Shown here: piece by piece, positions 50,901-61,800 of the stretch
Numbering within the stretch: the first letter of the stretch is position 1
Layout of the letters: every line of letters starts with the position of its first letter
Source: Flavobacterium chilense
Lineage (GTDB): Bacteria > Bacteroidota > Bacteroidia > Flavobacteriales > Flavobacteriaceae
Length of the DNA: 64,000 bases
Direction of reading: 5' to 3'
Assembly (NCBI RefSeq): GCF_001602525.1
Contig: NZ_LSYT01000006.1
Span: 124,001-188,000, forward strand
Program-made: the position numbers and the translations under genes
Notes under the pieces: model-generated
The model's input: the letters and a program-made list of their open reading frames with translations, nothing else
Told to the model about the DNA's origin: nothing
Database searches by the model: none

Positions 50901-52396
50901 ATCAAATAATATTCAATTGGAGTTTTGAAAATACAGATCAAAAAACGTTACAGTCTGTGTTTTCTATTTTTAATAATATATGTAGTTCGCTGATTGATTA
51001 TTCTCCTGGACGTAGTAAAAAAATAACTTTATTAACTAATCTGAATCATGAGATTTTAGGAGATGAAGAAAGTAATGTGACGATGGCTGCTTCAATGAAA
51101 CAATTGTATGTTTTCGCACAAGAAAACCCAAATATTTTTAGCTGTAGCATAGATGTTAGTCAGGATAAAGATGATGTAGGCTTAGTCTTTAAAGTTATTG
51201 ATGATTTAAAATATAATTATTCAGATACCACAATCGCCTTTAGAAATCAAAATAGATGGGTAGAGTTTTATGAAAACTTTAATCTTATTGAAAAAGATAA
51301 TAGTTCATATTTAAAAGAAAACAAAACCTATTTGATTACAGGAGGTTTAGGAAAAGTAGGAAAAGCATTAGCCCTGCATTTGTGTGATACATATCACTCA
51401 AAAGTAATATTAACCGGGAGAACAATAATTCCTTCTGAAGAATTTTGGGATACTGTTTTAGCAGATAAAGAGGCAAATCCTAAATTAATTAATGCTATCG
51501 AAGATTTAAAAGTGTTAAAGGAGAAAAACAGACCTGTTTTTTACTACAGTGGAGATGTCTCTGACTTTAATTCTTTTAGTCGTGTTATAGAAAACATAGA
51601 AGAAACACATGGAAATATCTCTGGAATTATTCATGCTGCGGGCAATATAGATAATGCAACTTTTAAACCTGTAGAGAATTTAAATAGTGATATTGTTTTA
51701 CAACAGTTTTTGCCAAAAGTTCAGGGCACAATTAATCTTGACATTATTTTTAAAAATAAGCCTTTAGATTTTGTTTGGGTTACTTCTAGTTTAGCTTCTG
51801 TTTTAGGAGGATTAACATTTGGGGCGTATTCTGTTGCCAACGCATTTATTGATTCATTTATTAATAATAAAAGGAAAGAGCTCCAAAATTGGTTTTGCAT
51901 TAATTTAGATGGACTTGTGGAAGACAGGATAAATCATCAAAAATTAATTGAAGTATTCGAAAATACTTTTTCTATAGGCAATAATCCACAAGTTATATTG
52001 TCTGTAAAAGATCCTAATTCATTTAAATTAAGAAATGATCTGGATATTAAACCAGAAGATTTATCTGACAATGATAGGGTAATAGATCGTAATTCGTTAA
52101 GTGTAGAATATTTTGAGCCGGAAACCCTAATTGAAGAAGAACTATGCACAATGGTTCAATCCTTTTTTGGATATAAAAAAATAGGGGTGTTAGATAATTT
52201 TTTCGAAATAGGTGGTGATTCGCTTAAAGCTATGACTATGATAAAACGAATAAATAAATTATTTGGCATTGAAATAAGCATTCAGGATTTTTATTCAAAT
52301 CCTAGTATTCGTGAATTATCAAACGAAATTGAATTGGCGATCAAAATAGTCAATCTACAAGAAAAAATTGAAGGAGAAAATTCTATAATTATTTGA
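47945..52396 (+). CDS. Type I PKS module (KS-AT-KR-ACP), malonyl-specific
   Basis: This 1483-residue protein has a ketosynthase (about 8-430) with C178 in DTACSSS, H314 in EAHGTGT and H352 in KANIGHLG. The acyltransferase (about 520-810) has S619 in GHSLGEY and the motif HAFH (715-718), which points to malonyl-CoA. The ketoreductase (about 1125-1330) has TGGLGKVG and Tyr1295. The carrier has S1426 in IGGDSLK. All catalytic residues seen are intact; no DH, ER or methyltransferase is present. It should extend the Asn on NRPS4 by two carbons and reduce the ketone, leaving a gamma-amino-beta-hydroxy acid of the statine type. IDN at the LDD position weakly suggests a B-type ketoreductase. The tail ending EGENSIII may dock to the TubC-like start of NRPS5. 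Last gene of unit 1. Confidence 0.92.
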   Translation: MNRESIKRDIAIIGISCKFSNSENPSEFWKNLKEGNEMIQFYSDEELLGFGVDKNTINNPNYVKRKTSIENSDSFDYPFFSYTKDEANLMDPQIRLLHEQVWSALEDAGYNVTTYTEKVGMYMTAEDNFNWIAHSIISKNKNVDPFYLSLINNKNFISSLISYNLNLKGPSMVVDTACSSSLTTVHLASRSLLLRECSIAIAGGVNLNTRRTKGHFYQEGMIGSKDGYCRAFDSESTGTTGAEGTGVVVLKRLEEAIKDRDNIYAVIRSSAVNNDGKRKVGFTAPSVKGQAECIRMAHKMANVPYNTISYIEAHGTGTKLGDPIEIEALNQAFNYDTSHSCAVGSLKANIGHLGNAAGIGGLIKTTLSLKNRIIPPLLHYKKPNPEINFDGGPFFANPELKKWESDNSLPLRAGVSSFGIGGTNVHAILEEFKKAEPNNHSRPYQLISYSAKSQNAVSNYTTKLKKFVTNEVFQLADLAYTLKVGRTDFLYKNFTVAKDKDELLSNLENKKEQFLIEKEKRDLVFMFSGQGTQYYKMAEDLYKYESDFKFYMDQGFKILFDITGQDYSEIIGYKPNNILDPNLINETQYTQPILFLVEYALASVLLKWGIKPKNMIGHSLGEYAAACIAEVFSLEDALKLIVKRSQLMSEVEKGSMAAIDAPIDEIIEFLNNNLSIAAINSESSCVVSGNKKDIEDFTQTLSLNEISFSVLKTSHAFHSNMMDSILEKYEKEFKHIKLSNPKMPFISNLTGKQILDEEATSSKYWIRHLRETVNFKDGIDFILQKSNAIFIEIGPGKTLLTLSKQNQRYSNKNVAIELVRRFNESIDDNQKFTNAIGQIWNQGIKVDWNEYYSLEERYRISAPTYCFDNFKLDFIVEPFSKLASNENSNDIKPFNEWFYIPNWKKCFLSKNKENKEQQQYLIFSDGKPLITALIKQLRTEGNKIIEVKNASTFEIISDQLITVNPFNDDDYLELFKQFTANNIQIDQIIFNWSFENTDQKTLQSVFSIFNNICSSLIDYSPGRSKKITLLTNLNHEILGDEESNVTMAASMKQLYVFAQENPNIFSCSIDVSQDKDDVGLVFKVIDDLKYNYSDTTIAFRNQNRWVEFYENFNLIEKDNSSYLKENKTYLITGGLGKVGKALALHLCDTYHSKVILTGRTIIPSEEFWDTVLADKEANPKLINAIEDLKVLKEKNRPVFYYSGDVSDFNSFSRVIENIEETHGNISGIIHAAGNIDNATFKPVENLNSDIVLQQFLPKVQGTINLDIIFKNKPLDFVWVTSSLASVLGGLTFGAYSVANAFIDSFINNKRKELQNWFCINLDGLVEDRINHQKLIEVFENTFSIGNNPQVILSVKDPNSFKLRNDLDIKPEDLSDNDRVIDRNSLSVEYFEPETLIEEELCTMVQSFFGYKKIGVLDNFFEIGGDSLKAMTMIKRINKLFGIEISIQDFYSNPSIRELSNEIELAIKIVNLQEKIEGENSIII

Positions 52397-52455
52397 TTTC
52401 ATATTTATAGATTAATTTTTGCTTTTCCTATTAAAAGTGAAGTAAATAAAATTAG

Positions 52456-52494
52456 ACCATTTCTGAGGTGTAGAAACCTCGAAGTGGTTTTTTT
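52456..52494 (+). terminator. Rho-independent terminator after the PKS gene
   Basis: The hairpin pairs ACCATTTC-GAGGT with ACCTC-GAAGTGGT, with one bulged T and one G-T pair, and is followed by seven T's. It lies 60 bases after the PKS stop codon and would end unit 1. Confidence 0.8.
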
Positions 52495-52616
52495 ATTTTA
52501 TAACGACGACTTTAGACAGGGGGTATATAAAATTTTTATATGATGCTAATAAAAAAAGCAGAATAAAAACTGTATTCAAATCTATTACTAAGGAAGGTTT
52601 TAAAGGCAATTTTAAA

Positions 52617-52675
52617 GACCGTAATTATTATTTGAAAAGCCCGTAATTTTTTTCTTTAAGTCAGTGCTAATTTCG
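52617..52675 (+). promoter_or_regulatory. Predicted NRPS unit 2 promoter with paired CCGTAA box
   Basis: Half-sites CCGTAATT begin at 52619 and 52641, 22 bases apart, in a 35-base block nearly identical to that upstream of NRPS1. TAATTTCG (52668-52675), a -7-like element, follows the second CCGTAA by exactly 21 bases, the same as at NRPS1. Both units would therefore be switched on by the same regulator. Confidence 0.7.
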
Positions 52676-52848
52676 CCATAGAGATATTGTCTTTCAATCT
52701 GAAAATGAACATGTAGCTATATGTGTTTTTATAAGATTAAAGCAAAAAAAAGTAATAGATACTGATTGTATTTATTAATAGTGAGCCTAAAGATAAGTTT
52801 CCATAGTAGTTGAATTTAATTGTAAAATTTAAATAAAATACAATCAGA

Positions 52849-55800
52849 ATGTTTGATTTAGTTAAAGAATTAGAGGATAAGAGTATCAAGGTGTCATTGA
52901 AAAATAATAATCTTCAAATCAATTTTGATGGAGAGATAGATGATGAATTACTTAATAAGTTAAAAGCAAATAAAGAAAAGTTAATCAACTTTCTTACTAA
53001 GCATTCCAATGCAGATAAGGGGATTAAAAGTATGGGATTACAACAAAGTTACCCCATTTCTCATGCTCAGAAAAGACTATGGATTCAAAGTCAGATCGAA
53101 GAAAATTCTAAAGCATATCATATATGCAATCAGGTAGAATTAAGTGGAGATTATGATATTCATATTCTGGAAACTGCTGTACTTAATGTTGTCAAGCGTC
53201 ACGAAATACTGAGAACCGTTTTTAAATTAAATGATGAGGGAGAAATAAGACAATGGATATTAAGTGATGAAGATTTAAAGCTTAAAATAGATCACATAGA
53301 TTTTAGAGAAGAAAAAGACGGCTATAAAAAAGTATCAAAGTATATTCAGGACGATAATGATATAGTGTTTGATCTTGAGAACGGACCTTTGCTAAGAATA
53401 GCATTTTTAAGACTAACAAACGACCAATATGTTTTTTACTACAACATGCATCATATCATTACTGATGGTTGGTCATTAAACATATTAGAGAGAGATTTAT
53501 TTGCATATTATGAGTCTGTCAAATCAGGAGTAAAATGTACTCTGGAAGATTTACCAATACAATATAAAGATTATGCATCGTGGCAGTTGTCAGCAATAGA
53601 AACAGGAACTTACAATCAGCATAAAGATTTTTGGACTACGCAACTTTCAGGCGATTTACCAAGACTGGATTTACCAAGCCTTAAAACCAGACCTAAAGTT
53701 ATGACTTATAATGGTCATGTTTTAAAAACGTATTTATCTCCTGAGCAAACGACTAAACTTAAAGATTTTAGCAAGCAAAATGGTGGAAGTTTGTTCATGA
53801 CACTCTTATCCGTTTTAAAAATTCTTTTAAACAAATATACTTCGCAACAAGATATAATACTGGGTACGGCTGTTGCCGGAAGAGAAGATTCAGATTTAGA
53901 GAATCAGATTGGTTTTTATGTTAATACATTGACATTGCGTACTATGGTAAATCCGGAAGATAGCTATGCCGCTTTTTTTGAAAATGTAAAAAAATCAACT
54001 TTAGATGCTTTTTCGCATCAAATATATCCTTTTGATATTTTAATTAGTGATTTGAATTTGGTCTGGGATGTAAGTAGAAATTCTCTTTTTGATATTATGG
54101 TTACCTTTCATAATATAATTGATGGAAAAAATGCTTTAGGAATAGACAAGAATAGCTTTAATACAGTTATAGATTCAGGTATAAGAAAATCTAACTTTGA
54201 TTTGGATTTTGAATTCCAGGAAGTTGGAAATTCTTTAATGTTTATTACAACTTATAATGAAGATGTGTATGAATATGAAATGATCGAACAGTTGATTCAT
54301 CATTTCAAGCGTATAATTAATGAAGTATTAGAATACCCTGATAAAGCAATAAAGGATATCGATTATTTATCTGTCGAAGAAAAAAAGCAATTGTTGTTTG
54401 ATTTTAATGACACATCAATAGCTTATCCTAAACACAAAACCATAATAGATTTATTTGAAGAACAAGTTGCAAATACACCTAATGTTGTTGCAGTAGTTTT
54501 CGAAAATAAAGAACTTACTTATAAGCAACTTAACGAGCAGGCAAATCAGCTAGGACATTATTTAAGAAAAAACTATAATATTCAACCAGATGATCTAATA
54601 AGTATAAAACAGGAACGTAGCGATAAAATGCTTATTTCCATTTTAGGAATATTAAAATCAGGTGCAGCATATGTGCCAATAGATCCTGCTTATCCTAAAG
54701 AAAGAATAGAATATATAGAACAAAACAGCAACAGTAAGCTAGTTCTTGATGAAAAGGAATTTGAATCATTTTTTAGCCAGAAAAAAGAATATTCGTTGCT
54801 AAATCCTGAAAAAAAGAATACTTCGGATAATTTAGCCTATGTTATTTATACTTCAGGATCAACAGGAAATCCTAAAGGAGTAATGATTGAACATAAAAGT
54901 GTTGTCAACTTTTTATTCGGCATGACTAAATCAATAAATTTAGACGACGACGATAAATTATTAGCCATAACATCTATTTCTTTTGATATCTCTGTATTAG
55001 AGCTTTTTTGGACTTTGACAAATGGTACTACTATAAGAATAAATAAAAATCATGCTATTGGTGATTTTGACAGATTTGTAGAATCAAGTACAAAAAATCT
55101 TGATTTCAGTATATTTTATTTCTCTAATGATAATGACAATGTACAAAATAAGTATGGCTTAGTAAAAGAAACGGTTCAATATGCAGACGAAAACGGTTAT
55201 ACTGCTGTTTGGTTTCCAGAAAGACATTTTCATGAATTTGGAGGTATTTTTCCTAACCCTTCATTGCTTGGTGCTGCTTTTGCCAACTCTACAAAAAATA
55301 TTGAAATTAGATCGGGAAGTGTTGTTTTACCATTGCATGACGTAGTAAGAGTAGCTGAAGAATGGTCTGTTGTTGATAATTTATCAAATGGGAGAGTGGC
55401 TTTATCTATAGCTTCAGGGTGGCATCCCGATGACTTTATCTTTAAACCTGAAAATTATCTTGAAAAACAGAAGATAATGTACAATCAGATCGATGAATTA
55501 AAGAAAATCTGGAAAGGAGGTAAATTTAAAAGAAAAAATGGTTTAAATGAAGAGGTTGAATTACAAATATATCCAAAACCAATAAATCCGGATCTTAAAA
55601 TTTATATCACTTCAGGAGGAAACGCTGAAACTTTTAGAAGTGCAGGTAAAATTGGTGCAAATATATTGACACATCTTTTAGGGCAGGAAGTAAGCGAGCT
55701 AAAAAAGAATATTGCTATATACAAGCAAAGTTTACTAGAAAACGGATTTTCTGTAGATGAAGCAAAAATTTCATTAATGATTCACACATTTATTGGTAAT

Positions 55801-58800
55801 GATATTAATGAAGTAGAAAAAATTGTAAAAACCCCTTTTAAACAATATCTAAAAACAAGTGCCGGGCTTATTAAAAATATAGCGAAGGATTTAGATAAAG
55901 AGATATTGGGTGAGCAGGATATAGAAACTATATTAGATATTGCTTTTGAAAGATATTGGAAAACTACAGCTCTTTTAGGAACAGAAGAGTCTTGTATGGG
56001 ACTGCTTAATGAAATTTATAATATTGGTGTAACTGAAGTAGCTTGTTTAATTGATTTTGGAATCAATGAAAATATCATTATAGAAAACCTTAAAAACCTT
56101 ACCAGACTAAAATCTTATTTTACAAAGAATAAGAATGAAAATGCAAAAAGCAGTTTTAGTTCTATCCAGATAACACCATCATATCTTGAAGCTTTGCTTG
56201 ATGATACTAATTCTGCAGAATTTATAAAGTCACTTAAAAACATTATAGTTGGCGGAGAAAATTTTACTACTGATTTATTGAACAAAATCAGATTAAAATC
56301 TAATGCAGCTATATATAATATGTATGGACCTACCGAAACAACTATTTGGTCAACGTTTCAAAAGGTTAGCGAAAATATAAAACTGAACATTGGAAAACCA
56401 ATTCAAAACACTCAGGTATATATATTAGATGATCATAAAAGATTATGTCCTTTAGGTGTAAAAGGAGAACTTTATATTGGTGGAGACGGATTGTCAAGAG
56501 GATATTACAAACAAGAAGAATTAACAAATGATAAGTTTATAACATTAGACTTTATTGACAAAAATAAAAAGTTTTACAGAACTGGCGATGTCGCAAAATG
56601 GCTGCCAAACGGAACTTTAGACTTTTTAGGAAGAAATGACAGCCAAATTAAATTAAACGGATTTAGAATTGAATTGGGAGAAATAGAACAAATTATCTCA
56701 AATCAGGATTTAATTAGTCAGTCAGTTGTAGTTGTCAAAGAAAAAGGAAATGATAAGTTTATGGTTGCCTATTTTGTTTCAAAAAACAATATAGATAAAA
56801 AAGTTTTGCAAGATAATTTAAGCAAAGTTTTACCAGATTACATGCTTCCCCGTTACTATGTGCAATTAGATTCGATTCCGTTAACTCCTAACGGAAAAGC
56901 AGATAGAAAAGCATTACCTGCAGTTGATGATAAAGACCTGATTAAAGATCTGTATGTTGCACCAAGAACAAAAGAAGAAGAGCTTATCGTAGCTGTTTGG
57001 TCTGAAGTGTTGAGGTATGATAAGATAAGTGTAAAGGATAGTTTTTATAATCTGGGAGGAGATTCTATTAAATCTATTCGTATAGTTTCTTTATTAAAAC
57101 AAAGAGGATATACTGTAAAAGTAGAGCAGGTTTTACGAAATCCAATTGTAGAAGATCTGGCAAAATTGGTAGAAAATAATACTGTTATTATTGATCAGTC
57201 AGAAGTAATAGGCGCAGTAGAGTTAACACCAATTCAATATTACTTCTTTGAAAGTGAAGTGTTATCTAATAAAAATCATCACAATCAATCTTTACTTCTA
57301 AAAAGTAAATCATTAATAGATCCAACTATATTAAACAATTCGATAGCAGCATTAGTGGCACATCATGATGCATTGCGCATGGTTTACAAATTCGAAAATG
57401 GTATCTGGTCGCAATATAATGATGATACATCCGGAATGCATTATAAAATTAATTTTTATGATTTAAGAAATGAATCTGATGAGTTGGCTTCATTAGACAG
57501 AATTGGAGATGAATTACAATCCAGTTTTGATATTAGTTCAGGAGTTCTTTTTCATATAGGTCACTTTAGAATGTCAGATGGAGACCGTTTGGGATTAATT
57601 ATTCATCATCTTGTTGTTGATGGAGTTTCATGGCGCATTTTACTGGAAGATTTTTCTAATATCTATCAATCTTTAGAAAAAGGCAGTGTTCATAAATTGC
57701 CATTAAAAACAAATTCATACAAGGATTGGGCAGCATCTTTAAAAGAGTACGCAAAGAGTAAAAAAATGCAATTGGAAAGATTGTATTGGGAGCAGGTTTC
57801 CAAAGAAGAAATAAAGCTATTGCCAATTGATAATACATCTGTTGATAATGTTTCTATAAAAGATAAAACCAGTCATTTAACTTTAGATCCATCTTTAACA
57901 CAGAAATTATTAACCCAAATACATGATGTTTACAAAACAGAGATTAATGATTTACTATTAACCGGCTTGGCACTAGCTATCAAAGAGACTTTTGGAACAA
58001 ACAAGAGTATCATTAAAATGGAAGGTCATGGGCGTGAAGAAATAATTGATGGTATTGATATTGGTAATACAATAGGTTGGTTTACTAGCGTTTATCCATT
58101 TGTTTTAGATATTTCAGATTCAAATGGACATGAACTTGTCGTGGTTAAAGAAGCTTTACGCAAAATACCAAACAAAGGAATTGGTTATGGAATATTAAAT
58201 TATTTGGACAAAAGATTTTTAAACAAACTAAAACCAAGTATTGAATTTAATTATCTAGGAGATTTTGGAGATAGTGTTGGAGGAAATAAAGAAGAATCTT
58301 TGTTTGGATTTTCATCAGAAAGAATTGGATCACCAACGAACAAACAAACAGAAGAGTTGCTATATGTTTCAGGAATGATTGTTTCAGGTGAATTAAGAAT
58401 GTCAATACAATATTCGACACTTTTATTTAATGAGATTACTATTGAAAAACTAATAACATCTTATAAACAAAAGCTAATAAGTTTAGTAGTTGAATTATCT
58501 GAAGTAAAACATAATCAGTTAACACCATCTGATTTAACGTATAAAAACATATCATATAAGGAATTATTAGAAATTGATGTTGATAAAAACGTTCAGGACA
58601 TTTACGAATTATCTCCGTTGCAACAAGGTTTCTATTATTATTGGTTAGTTGACAAATCCAGCCATACCTATTTTAATCAGGCAACATACAGATTATATTC
58701 TGAGCATTTTGATATAAAAAAAATAGAAGAAGCCTATACTTATTTAATTGACAGACATGCAGTTCTTAGAACTAGTTTTGTAAACAATTACAGTACAGTT

Positions 58801-61800
58801 CCGCTGCAAATAGTTCATGAAAAAGGAACTATTAATTTTAGTTACGAAAAAATTGATGATAATTCATCCATTGATGATTGTTTACTATCTATAAAAGAAA
58901 AAGATAAATCAATAGGGTTCGATTTTGCGAAACCTACTCAAATGCGTTTAAAAATAGTAGACTTAAGCAAAGGATACTATGAATTTATCTGGAGTTATCA
59001 TCATATATTAATGGACGGATGGTGCTTGAATATTCTAATAAATGATTTTAACAGTATTGTAACTTCTATTGTTAAAAATGAAACAATTGCATTGCCGGAA
59101 CCGGCAAAATATTCAGAATATTTAAAATGGTTATCCAAACTGGATAAAACATTGTCTGCAGATTATTGGAAACAATATTTAAGCGATTTTGATACCGTTA
59201 GTGATATTCCGTTTAAGAATAAAAAGCAAAAAACTGCCCAATTTAAAATTGGATATGAATCATGTAAAATAGAAGGAGAATTATATGAAAATGTGATAAA
59301 AATATGTCAGCAAATACAAATAACACCTAATATATTTATGCAGGGTGTTTGGGGATATTTACTTTCAAGATATAATAACACCCAGGATATCGTTTTTGGA
59401 TCTGTTGTTTCCGGTCGTCCTGCTGAGTTATCAGAGGCAGAAAGAATGATTGGTCTTTTTATCAATACAATACCGGTACGTGTAAAGTATACAAATGATG
59501 ACACACCGCTATCAATGCTGAAAAAAATGCATTTAGAAGCGATTGAAAGCACTCCGCATCATTATTTGAACCTGTCAGATGTACAAGCACAAAGTATATT
59601 GGGAACTGAATTAATTAAGACTTTGTTTGTTTATGAAAATTATTTCGTTGAAGAAAATAAAGATGTAAATGCGGATATAAGCCCAGAGAGACAAAAAAAT
59701 TCAATAGAATTATTTGAACAGACTAATTATGATTTTAACGTAATCATTGTTCCTTCATCTTCATCATTAAAAATTGATTTTCAGTATGATTTAGATTTAT
59801 TCGATTTAGGTTTCATAAAAAATCTGGTGAGCCACTTTTTTAATATCGTAAACGAATTTGCTGTTAAGACTAATAACAATCTTAATAAAATGGAGTATTT
59901 AACTCCAGCAGAAAAACAAAAATTATTATTTGATTTTAATAACACAGATATAGTTTATCCAAAAGATAAAACAGTTGTTGATTTATTTAACGAGCAAGTT
60001 ATTAAAACTCCGGATAATATTGCCGTTGTATTTAATGAAACGAAACTTACCTATTGTGAACTAAATGACCAATCGAACCAATTAGCAGCCTATTTAATCG
60101 AAAATCATGGCATTGAATCTAATGATCTGGTTGGTATTAAGTTAGAAAGAAGTGAGCGTATGATCGTTGCCATTTTCGGAATCCTGAAATCCGGTGGTGC
60201 TTATGTGCCAATAGATGCTAATTATCCGCAAGACAGGATCGATTATATCGCGAAAGATGCCAATCTTAAGCTTTGTATTGATGAGAATGAATTGGATAAA
60301 TTCAAATTAAATCAAGATTCTTATGCAAAAACGACAATTCAATTAAGTAATTTAAATGATTTGGCTTATTGTATCTATACTTCAGGATCTACAGGAAAAC
60401 CCAAAGGAGTTCTAAATCATCATGCTGGTTTATACAATAGATTAGTTTGGATGAAAGCATACTTAGATGTAGAGGATAAAGAAGTTTTTCTTCAAAAAAC
60501 GCCTTATACATTTGATGTTTCAGTATGGGAATTGATTCTGCCTTTTATTACAGGAAGTTCTCTTGTTATAGCAAAACCGGAAGGACATAAAGATGTGATT
60601 TATCTACAGGAAGTAATCGATAAGGAACAAGTTACAATCATTCATTTTGTACCGTCAATGTTGGGTTCTTTTCTAGAAAATGTTGAAAAAGAAAAAGGCA
60701 ATTCGTTGTTGCACATTGTTTGTAGTGGTGAAGAATTGACCGTTGTTACAGCACAGCAGTGTAAAGAAAGATTTTTAGCTGCACAATTGCACAATTTGTA
60801 TGGCCCAACCGAAGCTGCAATTGATGTAACAGCTATAAATTTAACTCAGGTCGAAGTATCAAAAGAAGGCGTAAGTATTGGTAAACCAATAGCAAACACA
60901 AAAATATATGTTGTTGATAATGCATTAGAATTACAAGCCTTTGGTGTGCCGGGAGAATTAGTAATATCCGGTATACAAGTTGCCAGAGGTTATTTAAACC
61001 TTCCAGAACTTACAGAAGATCGTTTTATTGCAGATCCGTTTAGAGAAGGTTATCATGTTTATCGTACAGGTGATGTTGCTCAATGGCAGCCAGATGGTTC
61101 GATTGCGTACTTAGGGAGAATTGATAATCAGGTAAAAATAAGAGGTAACAGGATTGAATTGGGTGAGGTTGAAAATGCAATTACAGCCTTCAAAAATGTT
61201 CAGCAAGTAGTTGTCATGGCCAAAGAGTTAAACTCAGAAAAAGTTCTGGTTGCTTATGTAGTTTCAAATGATGTCCTTGATAAAACAGAGCTTCGTAAAT
61301 TTCTTCAGGACAGATTACCAGATTATATGATACCTGGATTTTATATTCAGTTGACTGAGTTGCCATTAAGCTCTAATGGGAAAATTGATCGAAAGGCTCT
61401 CCCAGACGTATCAGGAAATGATATTACAAGAAAAGAATATGTGTCAGCCCGAAATGAGATCGAAGCAAAATTGGTTTTAATCTGGCAGGAAGTACTTGGA
61501 TTAGAAAATATTAGTATTACAGATAACTTTTTTGACTTAGGTGGTAACAGCTTAAAATTCATTAGACTGAGTAATAGTATAGAACGCACTTTTAATAAAC
61601 AATTACTTTTCTCAGAACTTTACAAAAAACCAATTTTAGCCGATCAGGCCAGAATGATTGAGAATAATCAATTTGATTCAGGAATTAATAAAATCAGCAA
61701 AGTCGAAGCGGCATCAGATTATTCTATTACAAAAGCTCAGGAACGAATATGGTTAGCCTCAATTGATAAAAATGGTTCTGTTGCACACAATATTGCTTTT

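Larger units (their letters stand above)
52397..52848. other. Intergenic region between PKS and NRPS5
   Basis: This 452-base gap divides the assembly line into two transcription units. It holds a terminator (52456-52494), a stretch with nothing recognisable, the paired CCGTAA promoter box with its -7 element (52617-52675), and a leader of about 165 bases. No gene is apparent. Confidence 0.65.

Noticed and set aside
50630..51310. Possible dehydratase between AT and KR of the PKS
   Set aside because: No HxxxGxxxxP motif is present. The stretch starts with a FYIPNWKK-type segment typical of the structural subdomain of ketoreductases.
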